Shown piece after piece: positions 13,749 through 20,635 of a DNA stretch of 21,554 bases. Below the pieces are notes generated by a model that was given only the letters and a program-made list of their open reading frames with translations, was not told the origin of the DNA and did not search any database. The stretch spans positions 1-21,554 of IMG/VR virus record IMGVR_UViG_3300028595_000063; one strand, given 5' to 3'. How positions within the stretch are numbered: position 1 is the first letter of the stretch; each line of letters starts with the position of its first letter. The position numbers were made by a program, and so were the translations under genes. The DNA is from a virus.

Positions 13749-15658
13749 AATGTTTGTGGAGCTTCACCTAAGGCTTGCTCTTGTAAAGATTGTTCTGTTT
13801 GTGGGAGTTGATTGCCTTGCGGTAGTCTCCCTCCTTGCTGTTGTGGTTGCATTGCTTGCTGTGCCTGTATTGGTGGGAAATCACTGGCTTGTGTGTAAAA
13901 TCCTAAATCATTCATTATTTGTATTGCCATGTCTCTAGTTACTTGATTATTCATTACTTGTGGATTCCCTAATATAGGCATCATAGATATTCCGTTTGTT
14001 ACTCTAGCCTGTTTATTGAAGTTCTCACCTGTAATATTAACTGCTACGCCTATATCTGATTCTTTAAAGAAGTCTTTCTCTATCTTGAGGAAGTTCTTCT
14101 TGTTTGAAACGATCTCATTGGTTATCTGCTGCATTACCATGTCTTTAGCTTCATTTGGCAAAAAACCTCCTTGTGAGGCTGCCATTACTTCCATTTGGAT
14201 CAACTGTTTATTGGCAAGCATTTCAGCGTATTCCTGTAGGTATTTGTTATCTCCCATGATCTCAATCTTATCCTCTAGGTCTGTATACTTGATTAATGTT
14301 GGTATTACCCAGTCTTGATACAGATCTGATAAGAATAAGCCGTATTTCTCTCTGATATATGAATAATATTTACCTACTTGTTGATTTTGTACTGCTACTG
14401 CTGTTGCTGATGTAGAGCTTGGTAATTGTTCTCCTGTTGCTGCTTCAAAGGCTTTTAAGGTTCTATTTAGCTCTGTTACTGTCCTGTTCCATTCTTGTAC
14501 AAATGCTGCTAGGTTAGGAAATTGGTTATTTAATAGGTTTAATTGGTCTGTTCTTAGGATTTGACCATTCTTAATGCTGCTTAAAATGTTTTTACCTGCA
14601 ATCTTCTCATCTGGTGACCAAAACACTAACTTACTGCCAATATCTAGAGCTGCTTTGATCTGATTGCCAATCTCATTAGCTCTGTTCTGATATACTGTTC
14701 CCATCTGTCTATATCCTTTTCTTAACCAAGTACCATTATATTTGCCTAAATGTCCTTCAATGTATGGTTTATACTTCTTTATCTTCTTTCTACCAATCTT
14801 TTTAATCTTTGGTTTAAGTTCTTCTACGAATACTGCTACGCCAGTAATATCATCTGAGTCATCTTTCTCAAACTTCTTATCTTCTTCTTGTCTAACTTCC
14901 ACTACTACTGATAATGTTTGTATATATTCTTCTTTATCTTCATCTAATAGCTCGTTATCTTCTCCATACACCTCATTCTTAGCCTTTAAGAAGTCATATA
15001 CACTTAATTCCCCATATCTATAATAAACACGGTAATAAGGAGTTTCGTCTTCTCCTGCCATGTTTCCTAGTTCCTTTACTTTATCAATGTTCTCCCATGC
15101 TCCTGACATCTTATCTAGCTCTGAGATACTAAATATAGCCTTCTCAATAACTGTTGTATCTTCTAGTGTCTTTGCTGTCTGATCTATTACGTATAAGTTA
15201 AGTAAATTAACCTCTTCATAGATCATTCCTGAGTCTTCTTCGTTTGTTAGCTTTCTAAGTACAATGTTTCCATCATCCATGAATGTTTCAGCCATTTCAT
15301 TTAGTCTTGCTCCTTCTGTGACCTGTAGAAAGTAACCATTTAATAAAGAACGTGACAATAATGCTTGTCTTTGATCTCTATCGTTAATTGCGTAAGGTTC
15401 AATACTACTTGTATCTACATCAATATTAGCTACTGCTGTCTGCACTGCTGGTGTCACAACGTCATAAAAGTCTCTAGTATCTTTCTGTCCTGTGGCTGGT
15501 GATGTTAGAAATTCATTATTCTGATGTGTTTTTATTTGATTTACTGTTGTGTATTGATTGAATGTTGCTCTATCAGACAAATTAACTTTATCACCCTTAT
15601 AAGCTTCTATCTCTCGCATCGTTGTATCTACAACACCTCCTCGCTTTGAGTTCTCCAT
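13745..15658 (-). CDS. Portal protein
   Basis: A 637-residue protein placed after the terminase genes and before the scaffold, the standard place for portal. It forms the dodecameric ring at one capsid vertex through which DNA enters and leaves. Visible features include FYDVVTPAVQTAVANIDVDT near residues 65-85, the helical region RKGYRQMGTVYQNRANEIGN at about 320-340, the segment RTVTELNRTLKAFEAATGEQ at about 395-415 followed by a Ser/Thr/Ala stretch, and YSYIREKYGLFLSDLYQDWV near 435-455. The last 45 residues are Gln/Pro-rich (QAQQAMQPQQQGGRLPQGNQ) and probably disordered. Length suits large portals of podo- or siphovirus type. Start ATG follows AAATACTATGG. Confidence 0.85.
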   Translation of the reverse strand: MENSKRGGVVDTTMREIEAYKGDKVNLSDRATFNQYTTVNQIKTHQNNEFLTSPATGQKDTRDFYDVVTPAVQTAVANIDVDTSSIEPYAINDRDQRQALLSRSLLNGYFLQVTEGARLNEMAETFMDDGNIVLRKLTNEEDSGMIYEEVNLLNLYVIDQTAKTLEDTTVIEKAIFSISELDKMSGAWENIDKVKELGNMAGEDETPYYRVYYRYGELSVYDFLKAKNEVYGEDNELLDEDKEEYIQTLSVVVEVRQEEDKKFEKDDSDDITGVAVFVEELKPKIKKIGRKKIKKYKPYIEGHLGKYNGTWLRKGYRQMGTVYQNRANEIGNQIKAALDIGSKLVFWSPDEKIAGKNILSSIKNGQILRTDQLNLLNNQFPNLAAFVQEWNRTVTELNRTLKAFEAATGEQLPSSTSATAVAVQNQQVGKYYSYIREKYGLFLSDLYQDWVIPTLIKYTDLEDKIEIMGDNKYLQEYAEMLANKQLIQMEVMAASQGGFLPNEAKDMVMQQITNEIVSNKKNFLKIEKDFFKESDIGVAVNITGENFNKQARVTNGISMMPILGNPQVMNNQVTRDMAIQIMNDLGFYTQASDFPPIQAQQAMQPQQQGGRLPQGNQLPQTEQSLQEQALGEAPQTL

Positions 15659-15670
15659 AGTATTTATAAA

Positions 15671-15722
15671 TAAAAAAAAGACATACTCACTTATATCACA
15701 AAGATATAAACAAATATGTCTT
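15671..15722 (-). terminator. Terminator-like hairpin upstream of portal
   Basis: On the minus strand, AAGACATA (15722-15715) pairs with TATGTCTT (15685-15678). Inside this stem TTATATC pairs with GATATAA around a 5-nt TTTGT loop. The outer stem runs directly into a tract of eight T (15679-15672). Two perfect AT-rich stems plus the U-tract suit an intrinsic terminator or a 3' stabiliser. It separates the terminase-side small genes from the portal gene, so readthrough or a fresh promoter would be needed for the head genes. Confidence 0.6.
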
Positions 15723-15745
15723 CCTTCTATTTGATTAAGACAATG

Positions 15746-15892
15746 TTATTCAGTTGTCCTTACTCTAATTGTTTTATCTATTCTCGCTACCCTCCCCTCT
15801 TTAAATAATATTTCCATTCTGACGTTCTCTTTGTTATCTACAATAAACTCAATTAAGCTGACCAAATAATCTATATTTAGCTCCTTACTCAT
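15746..15892 (-). CDS. Small DUF2292 (YezD)-like protein
   Basis: A 48-residue protein. I chose the ATG at 15892 (leader ATACTATGAG, as for portal) over one 16 codons upstream that would overlap the preceding gene. The product starts MSKELNIDYLVSLIEFIVDN, and its second half V.MEILFKEGRVARIDKTIRVR resembles the small bacterial DUF2292/YezD proteins, whose core is a short V.I.I..GKV..I....R beta hairpin. The biochemical role of that family is unknown to me. It sits between terminase and portal and precedes a terminator-like hairpin. Confidence 0.6.
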   Translation of the reverse strand: MSKELNIDYLVSLIEFIVDNKENVRMEILFKEGRVARIDKTIRVRTTE

Positions 15893-15917
15893 AGTATATA
15901 TTATTATTAATAATTTA

Positions 15918-16214
15918 TCAAGTAGTAAATTCTTTTGCAATTTTTTTAACTTCTAACGCAAGGCGTTCCTTCACTCTTCCAGGATTTGTATCAAGAATCT
16001 TATCAATAACATCTTGTATCAATCCAGGGTTTAGCGGACAGTATGGATCAATGCTAATAGCAAATTCTTCAATAATTTCTTTTAATATCTTTTTGTCTCC
16101 ATACTGAAGCAGTATCCTGTAACATGTTTCATTTAATAATTCTTCATTTATTTCTTCGTTGCTAAAACTTGAAACGTACTTTCTTAATATATCTTCTCTT
16201 GACTTTGTTTCCAT
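15918..16214 (-). CDS. Small helical protein, unknown
   Basis: A 98-residue protein, METKSREDILRKYVSSFSNE at the start and ending LEVKKIAKEFTT. It is predicted to be all-helical, with two cysteines (in NETCYRILL and DPYCPLNP) and no membrane segment. It lies 26 bases downstream of the large terminase gene and upstream of the DUF2292-like gene. The start has an ATTATGGAA leader. I recognise no family. Placement in the packaging module suggests a minor head or packaging role, but nothing in the sequence shows it. Confidence 0.65.
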   Translation of the reverse strand: METKSREDILRKYVSSFSNEEINEELLNETCYRILLQYGDKKILKEIIEEFAISIDPYCPLNPGLIQDVIDKILDTNPGRVKERLALEVKKIAKEFTT

Positions 16215-16240
16215 AATTTCTTTTATTTAATTTAATTAAA

Positions 16241-17743
16241 TTATCTATAACCAAAGTTTTCATATTCTCTTTCATTTTGTTCCATTATTTTGTCTTGAGG
16301 ATCATGTCCTAAGACTTTCTCTGTTAATATTAATTGATAAGCTAGACTGTCCATAGTGTCATCGTACACACTTCTAGGAAAGTTATGTAACTCTTCTTCT
16401 AGGTCTTTGCATTCTCCTATAATGTGATATATCTGACCGTTAGAGTATCTAGGTATCAATTGTCTTATTCTTGTGTTCTTAGCCGTTCCGCCATGTTTAA
16501 GCTCTTCTATTGGGAGATATATGTTTCTACGCCTACATTCATCTTCTATGGCTATTTTTAGCCCCTCTGTGAATGCTGTCTTCTCTATTCCTATCTTCTC
16601 AAAGCTTCTCTTGCTATGCATGTCAAAGATATAGTTTATTAAGTCTCTTGAGTTGAGCTTGGTTCTATAACTCTTAATATTCCAGAAGTCATCTACATCA
16701 ATATAATTCTCTGTTATTCCTATAAAGTCACTCTTGTCATTAGGTCTCTCTCTTCCAGCTGTATCAATGGTCATAAACTTCCTTGTCTTCTTGTGTATCA
16801 CCTCTTCTAGTGTCCTATATTTAAACCATCCTTTATTAAATTCTCTCTCTTCATCAGTAATAGGAGTATTCATCATCTCTCTGTTATATGCTTGGTGTCC
16901 TAACAATCTCTTCTTGCTTTCTAGGCTTACTTTGTGTTTGTCCTTATTCTCTATGTCTTTGTTAAACTCCTTTGCTTCTTCATCTGTCTCTGTGTATTTG
17001 CTCTCCCATACTATTTTCCCTTTCTCTACCACTGGTATGTCATACACTCTATATCTTTCATCATCCTTAATCTTTTCCTCTAAGTAGTTAATGCTTCCGT
17101 TAAATGCTAGTCTGTTAGCTAAACATAATATAAAAGCATTGCCTGATAAACCTCCTAAGAGTTCGTCTATATAATCCTTTACCTGTTCTGTTTTAGCTTC
17201 TGATTCTATTGTTGTTAAACTTTCTATATCGTCTAGTATTATGAAGTCTGGTCTGTACTCTCCGTACACTTCTCCTCTGGGAGTCTGTCCTGTTGAATAT
17301 GCTTTAACTTTAATCTTATTTGTAGTGATAAACTCTCCTATGCTTTTCTTCTTACTCTGCTTATCAATATTATCTTCATAAAACAACTGTCCAAAGTCTT
17401 CTATGATCTTTTCGTTAGTCTGTAATTGTAATGCTATATCAAACAAGTTTCCTTCTGCCTTCTTCTTGTCATAGCTAGTCCAGATATTAAAGTGAGTCTT
17501 GCTATAAACTATGTTATGTATTAGCTTGATCTTTGCTATTGATGTCTTTGCTGATTCTCTGAATGTAATTAACAATAATCCCTTTAGCTCTTCATTACTT
17601 AAGTCTTTGTACCATTCCTTATGAAACTCTGGCATTGTGTATTTATGATATTGACTGAAGTAATAAAGGCTAAACAACATCAAAGACTTTTCACAAGCAT
17701 ATATTCTAGTGTCCTTTTTAGCTAGTACTTCTTTTATGTTCAT
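16241..17743 (-). CDS. terL: Terminase large subunit (DNA-packaging ATPase/nuclease)
   Basis: A 500-residue protein that pumps DNA into the procapsid and cuts concatemers. The N-terminal ATPase has a Walker-A-like LITFRESAKTSIAK with FRESAKTS at 61-68, in which Arg/Glu replace the usual Gly-rich turn, a variation known in TerL. Walker B is FIILDDIE at 167-174 (D171, D172 acidic), and CLANR at 207-211 is in the coupling-motif position. The C-terminal RuvC/RNase H-like nuclease shows D327 (FMTIDTAG), E387 (IGIEKTA) and DDTMD at 461-465. Its start overlaps the small terminase stop by 4 bases (ATGA), so the two are translationally coupled. Length is normal and the gene looks intact. Confidence 0.92.
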   Translation of the reverse strand: MNIKEVLAKKDTRIYACEKSLMLFSLYYFSQYHKYTMPEFHKEWYKDLSNEELKGLLLITFRESAKTSIAKIKLIHNIVYSKTHFNIWTSYDKKKAEGNLFDIALQLQTNEKIIEDFGQLFYEDNIDKQSKKKSIGEFITTNKIKVKAYSTGQTPRGEVYGEYRPDFIILDDIESLTTIESEAKTEQVKDYIDELLGGLSGNAFILCLANRLAFNGSINYLEEKIKDDERYRVYDIPVVEKGKIVWESKYTETDEEAKEFNKDIENKDKHKVSLESKKRLLGHQAYNREMMNTPITDEEREFNKGWFKYRTLEEVIHKKTRKFMTIDTAGRERPNDKSDFIGITENYIDVDDFWNIKSYRTKLNSRDLINYIFDMHSKRSFEKIGIEKTAFTEGLKIAIEDECRRRNIYLPIEELKHGGTAKNTRIRQLIPRYSNGQIYHIIGECKDLEEELHNFPRSVYDDTMDSLAYQLILTEKVLGHDPQDKIMEQNEREYENFGYR

Positions 17744-18135
17744 AGGTTATTTGAGTCTATTAATTCATCTACTTCTTGCTTCCTTTCATCTGTTAATGCT
17801 GATAACTCTTTATCATTGCTTGTTAAGTCATTCTCTACTCTAGTGCTAAATTCATGCTTTCTCTTTCTTTCTAGATACTTTAAACTAAATTCTGGATTGC
17901 CTGCTAGTCCCTTTACTACTTCTTGTCTTGCCTTTAGTATTGGTTTTTCTAGTAATCTCTTGCGTATTTCTGCAACCTCTGGTTTCTTTTGTAAAAATCT
18001 AGTAATTGAACTTTCGCTAACATTAGCATAATAAGAAGCCTCTGCATTTGTGCCTCCCATTGCCCAAACTTCTTGTAATTTAGCAAGGATTTCTTCCTCA
18101 CTTTTACCGTCCCATTGTATTCTTCCTGCTGGCAT
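17740..18135 (-). CDS. terS: Terminase small subunit
   Basis: A 131-residue protein. Residues about 13-60 form a helix-turn-helix (EEEILAKLQEVWAMGGTNAE, ASYYANVSESSITRFLQKKP) that would recognise the packaging site. Residues 60-110 have the usual terS tail LLEKPILKARQEVVKGLAGN followed by FSLKYLERKRKHEFS, a pattern typical of small terminases that oligomerise into a ring. The C-terminus is acidic. It directly precedes terL with an ATGA overlap. The gene starts 31 bases downstream of the tRNA-like sequence with the leader AAATATATGCC, so mom, the tRNA and the packaging genes probably share a transcript. Confidence 0.85.
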   Translation of the reverse strand: MPAGRIQWDGKSEEEILAKLQEVWAMGGTNAEASYYANVSESSITRFLQKKPEVAEIRKRLLEKPILKARQEVVKGLAGNPEFSLKYLERKRKHEFSTRVENDLTSNDKELSALTDERKQEVDELIDSNNL

Positions 18136-18165
18136 ATATTTATAATTTAATTGCTTATAAATTTG

Positions 18166-18238
18166 AGCGCCAAGGTCGGGTATGCTCCGCCTCTTTAGTT
18201 ATGGAATAACTATGTGCCACTAATTACACTATTGGCGC
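18166..18238 (-). tRNA. tRNA-Gly(UCC)-like gene with degenerate elbow
   Basis: A 73-nt cloverleaf on the minus strand. The acceptor stem is 7 perfect pairs (GCGCCAA with TTGGCGC). U8 and A9 follow, then a 4-bp D-stem (GTGT/GCAC) with the 8-nt loop AATTAGTG, and a perfect 5-bp anticodon stem (TAGTT/AACTA) with loop ATTCCAT, giving anticodon UCC with U33 and A37. The variable loop is AAGA. The T-stem is 5 bp (GGCGG) with a bulged A at 18176 and loop AGCATAC. The discriminator is U73 and CCA is not encoded. G1:C72, C2:G71, U73, C35 and C36 are the classical bacterial glycyl-tRNA synthetase identity elements. G18 is A, T54 is A, U55 is G and A58 is U, so the elbow contacts are lost. Its first 10 bases overlap the end of the mom-like gene, whose UAG stop is U8-A9-G10. 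Confidence 0.75.
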
Positions 18239-18810
18239 AATCTGTATATAAATAAATGTTTTTCTTCTATTGGGGCATAATCCCACTTATAAGGAACATT
18301 TGAAATCTTGCCCCACTTAGCTCTAACACTTCTTCCGTGAACCTTTTTGTTATTTATAATATAATAAGCATCCTTATTTGTGGTTCTCTCCCCTAAATAT
18401 TCCCAATTTCCTGCTTTGTAAATTGTTCCTTTATGTCCTTGATTGGTTTTATCAGCATAGCTAAAAACTAATTTAATACCAGGATTATGTTTTTTAATTA
18501 ATCTTAAAGTAATGGCTAAAATTTTTGTTGTTGGAGTTTTGTGTTTATTTAATGCTACTCTTACTAACTCACAACATTCTGTTTGTTTTAGTTTAAAGCT
18601 TTTAGCAGCATTATTATTTGCTCCTCTTCCATAAATAACAGTTCCTATAAATTTGTTGTTTTCCCATACACCATATTTCAATAATTTTCCAGAAGGCATA
18701 CTCTGAGAATAATGCCAATTCATAACTGCAAACTTAGAGGCCTCAAATGAGCAAAAATCAATTTTCAAATTCACATCCACATTCTGGACATTTGTTTTTT
18801 TTCTTTTCAT
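18229..18810 (-). CDS. mom: Mom-family adenine hypermodification (methylcarbamoylation) protein
   Basis: A 193-residue protein of the phage Mu Mom type (GNAT-like fold), which converts DNA adenine to N6-carbamoylmethyladenine and protects phage DNA from restriction. Motifs that fit the family are NWHYSQSMPSGK at 31-42, KYGVWENNKFIGTVIYGRGA at 45-64, CELVRVAL at 80-87, VFSYADKTNQGHKGTIYKAG at 115-134 followed by NWEYLG, and VHGRSV at 157-162. The start is uncertain. The ATG at 18810 overlaps the ParB-like gene by 53 bases, while GTG at 18774 or TTG at 18768 would leave the conserved core intact. The last codons are shared with the tRNA-Gly-like gene. The family call is by motif recognition. 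The exact product on this DNA is inferred. Confidence 0.82.
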   Translation of the reverse strand: MKRKKTNVQNVDVNLKIDFCSFEASKFAVMNWHYSQSMPSGKLLKYGVWENNKFIGTVIYGRGANNNAAKSFKLKQTECCELVRVALNKHKTPTTKILAITLRLIKKHNPGIKLVFSYADKTNQGHKGTIYKAGNWEYLGERTTNKDAYYIINNKKVHGRSVRAKWGKISNVPYKWDYAPIEEKHLFIYRLRQ

Positions 18811-19231
18811 CTAATCTTTCAAACCCACTTTCATCTGGTATAAAAGTTGGATCAATTAAATTAATATCAAATCCTGTTAGCTCTATCATTTCAGTATCTA
18901 ATCCCTTTAATTCTTCTATTACTAAGTCCATATCCCAATCACTCTCATTTAATTTATTGTCAGCTAATCTATAAGCCTTTATTTGCTTTTCTGATAAATT
19001 GTCTAGCTTAAGTACTGGTACTTCTTCTAGTCCTAATAATTTTGCTGCCTCATATCTTCCATGCCCTACTACTATTTCATTGTTTTTATCAATAACTATA
19101 GGCTGATTAAAGCCAAACTCCTTTATGCTATTAGCCACTTGCTCTATCTGCTTTTTAGGATGCTTCTTTTGATTCTTTTTGTAAGGCTTTATTTCCTCTA
19201 TCTTGATTGTCTCTCCTGTTACTGCTCCCAT
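18758..19231 (-). CDS. ParB-like (ParB/Srx fold) protein with C-terminal Cys motif
   Basis: A 157-residue protein. The N-terminal ParB domain has IEEIKPYKKNQKKHPKKQIE (about 11-30), VANSIKEFGFNQPIVID (32-48) and the nucleotide-binding box IVVGHGRYEAAKLLGL at about 53-68, followed by a small helical region with YRLADNKLNE. It ends in KCPECGCEFEN (147-157), half of a zinc ribbon. ParB-fold proteins bind CTP or ATP and DNA, and phage versions often accompany DNA modification or packaging genes. It overlaps the mom-like gene and lies 5 bases downstream of a small unknown gene, so it is probably translated with mom. Its role in modification is inferred. Confidence 0.85.
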   Translation of the reverse strand: MGAVTGETIKIEEIKPYKKNQKKHPKKQIEQVANSIKEFGFNQPIVIDKNNEIVVGHGRYEAAKLLGLEEVPVLKLDNLSEKQIKAYRLADNKLNESDWDMDLVIEELKGLDTEMIELTGFDINLIDPTFIPDESGFERLDEKKKNKCPECGCEFEN

Positions 19232-19236
19232 ATTAA

Positions 19237-19443
19237 TTATTTTATTAAACTATCAACCACCCACTCGTGATGTACTTTCTTGTTCTTCTTCTTACTATAT
19301 TTATATTTCCCATATAGCTCACTTTCACTTTCAGCTCCTTCTTCTCCTAATATATTTAAAGATTCACTATCTCCTATTTGTTTAAAATACTTTTTTGTAC
19401 CAAGCAATTTTCCTTTTAAATACTCTTTGTGTTCTTTTTTCAT
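19237..19443 (-). CDS. Small charged protein, unknown
   Basis: A 68-residue protein from an ATG at 19443 with leader AAATAATATGAAA, preferred over one 10 codons upstream that would overlap the previous gene. MKKEHKEYLKGKLLGTKKYF at the start, then a Ser/Glu-rich stretch and a Lys-rich YKYSKKKNKKVHHEWVVD near the end. No family recognised. It lies 13 bases downstream of the 82-residue gene and 5 bases upstream of the ParB-like gene, in the run of small early-type genes. Confidence 0.6.
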   Translation of the reverse strand: MKKEHKEYLKGKLLGTKKYFKQIGDSESLNILGEEGAESESELYGKYKYSKKKNKKVHHEWVVDSLIK

Positions 19444-19456
19444 ATTATTTATTTTA

Positions 19457-19705
19457 TTAACACATCCAGTCATTATTTACTAAAATATCAATATCATCAT
19501 CTGTTACCCTATCTTTATCTTTTTTTATGATAATTTCATCATTTGCATCTTTTATTAAATCTATAATGTCAAATAGACTTATCTTTTTACCATCATATTT
19601 TTCAATTACCTCTTTTGGTGACGAAAAATTATCTCCAGAATTATCAACAAAGCCAACCTTGTATTTTTTTTTGCTGAAAAGTAATATTTTTCTTAATATC
19701 CCCAT
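19457..19705 (-). CDS. Small acidic protein, unknown
   Basis: An 82-residue protein, MGILRKILLFSKKKYKVGFV at the start, with a charged remainder rich in D, K and I (SLFDIIDLIKDANDEIIIKK, then VTDDDIDILVNNDWMC). The N-terminal segment is mildly hydrophobic but too basic for a clear membrane helix. Start ATG follows AAAAATATGGG, and the gap to the previous gene is 4 bases. Function unknown; it may be an early host-takeover factor, but nothing in the sequence proves it. Confidence 0.6.
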   Translation of the reverse strand: MGILRKILLFSKKKYKVGFVDNSGDNFSSPKEVIEKYDGKKISLFDIIDLIKDANDEIIIKKDKDRVTDDDIDILVNNDWMC

Positions 19706-19709
19706 ATTT

Positions 19710-19925
19710 TTAATATACCTCTAAATTATTTTCAATAAGTTTATTAACTAACCTCTCTCTTTCTTTGCTGTACCAAATTAATTTCTCCTCATAACTCTTT
19801 ATCATTGCTCTTAATCCTCCATAATTCCAAACTATATGCATATATTTAAAATATAGTTTATTCTTCATTAATCTTTTGTGTAGTCTTGGTAATCTTTTGT
19901 AGATTATTTTCATTATTTGTTTCAT
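19710..19925 (-). CDS. Small basic protein, unknown
   Basis: A 71-residue, very basic, Tyr/Leu-rich protein, MKQIMKIIYKRLPRLHKRLM at the start, then YFKYMHIVWNYGGLRAMIKS and EERLVNKL-type charged helices near the end. The AAAAATATG leader supports the start, and a second ATG lies four codons downstream. It could bind nucleic acid because of its charge, but no motif shows this. It sits in the small-gene run. Confidence 0.55.
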   Translation of the reverse strand: MKQIMKIIYKRLPRLHKRLMKNKLYFKYMHIVWNYGGLRAMIKSYEEKLIWYSKERERLVNKLIENNLEVY

Positions 19926-19937
19926 ATTTTTTATTTA

Positions 19938-20204
19938 TTAACAAGACCATCTTCTTCTAGCTGCACATCCCCTTGTTTCTTTTCCTGCACATCCTCCTGC
20001 TGGTATCCAAGCTTTACTCCTAGAGCAAAAACTCTTTCTTCTTTTAGCAGCTTTAGATCCTGGTTTTACTTTCCCCGTTACCGGAGCTTTTAAGTTAGAT
20101 CCAGTCATTCTATTGTATTTCTTTCTCCCTTTAGCTGTTAATCCTGCCCCTTTGCTTGTTGGTCTTTTCTCTCCCCTGCCTACTGATAATTTTACGTTTG
20201 GCAT
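19938..20204 (-). CDS. DUF6321-like small basic phage protein
   Basis: An 88-residue basic protein. GLTAKGRKKYNRMTGSNLKA followed by PVTG...KPGSKAAKRRKSFC matches the signature of a widespread phage/environmental family annotated as DUF6321 (consensus-like L.AKG...Y.R..GS.L..PV......G.KAA.RRKSFC). The last part normally reads RMSGVKGPMK...KPTRKALALRKW.C, whereas here it diverges to SRSKAWIPAGGCAGKETRGC and AARRRWSC. Cysteines fall at 60, 72, 80 and 88, two more than I expect for the family, so a metal-binding variant is possible. Function of the family is unknown to me. Start leader AAATAATATGCC. Confidence 0.7.
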   Translation of the reverse strand: MPNVKLSVGRGEKRPTSKGAGLTAKGRKKYNRMTGSNLKAPVTGKVKPGSKAAKRRKSFCSRSKAWIPAGGCAGKETRGCAARRRWSC

Positions 20205-20214
20205 ATTATTTCTT

Positions 20215-20634
20215 TTAATAACTTAAATCAATATTATCATACTTTTCTGAGTCAAACTCAAAAACTTCATTGTTTATATGTATTCTTATTTTCAAAGTAT
20301 CAGAGTAATATCCATTTTGTTCATTATAACAATTTATTAAAATCCCCAATCTTTTTCCAAGATCTTCTGATCCACGCTCTGATGAAGTTAAAAAAATAAT
20401 AAATCCTTGATCTTTTACTTTCTTTATCTCTATCATTTTAATTCCAGGGAATTCTTTTATTTGTTCTTTATAATAATTTAAAACTGAAAAATCTGCATAA
20501 ACATTTTCACAACAATCCTGCTCATGATAATACTCAATTTTTATTCCACAAATCTCTATATATTCTTCCTCTATTTTAAGGTTAGCATTTTTAGGTTCTT
20601 TAAATTTTATTTCTTGGATACTTTCATTCCCCAT
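20215..20634 (-). CDS. QDCCE-motif phage protein (DUF7448-like)
   Basis: A 139-residue protein with IKIEYYHEQDCCENVYADFS at about 32-51, the HxQDCCExV motif of a phage/bacterial domain annotated as DUF7448, and a C-terminal beta-strand region (DTLKIRIHINNEVFEF). The motif's adjacent cysteines and His may bind metal. Function unknown. The gene starts one base after the stop of the preceding 43-residue gene (TAATATG) and lies 10 bases upstream of the DUF6321-like gene. Name of the DUF is from memory and should be verified. Confidence 0.65.
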   Translation of the reverse strand: MGNESIQEIKFKEPKNANLKIEEEYIEICGIKIEYYHEQDCCENVYADFSVLNYYKEQIKEFPGIKMIEIKKVKDQGFIIFLTSSERGSEDLGKRLGILINCYNEQNGYYSDTLKIRIHINNEVFEFDSEKYDNIDLSY

Positions 20635-20635
20635 A

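Noticed and set aside
15699-15743. Full Bacteroidota promoter upstream of portal
   Set aside because: TATCTTTG is present on the minus strand, but no TTG lies at the usual spacing upstream. The match is also within the hairpin loop and stem, so I do not call a promoter.
18166-18238. tRNA-like sequence as a phage attachment site (attP) or a captured host tRNA fragment
   Set aside because: Attachment sites usually carry only a 3' part of a host tRNA and adjoin an integrase. Here the whole cloverleaf is present, its T-arm is atypical, it overlaps mom and no integrase is in the window. It cannot be fully excluded.
2988-20000. Many plus-strand open frames of 60-120 codons, for example at 3614-3799, 7183-7542, 8404-8715, 14742-15023 and 16734-17087
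   Set aside because: They lie opposite well-supported minus-strand genes, have low-complexity Ser/Leu/Phe/Val-rich translations and no start context, so they are shadows.
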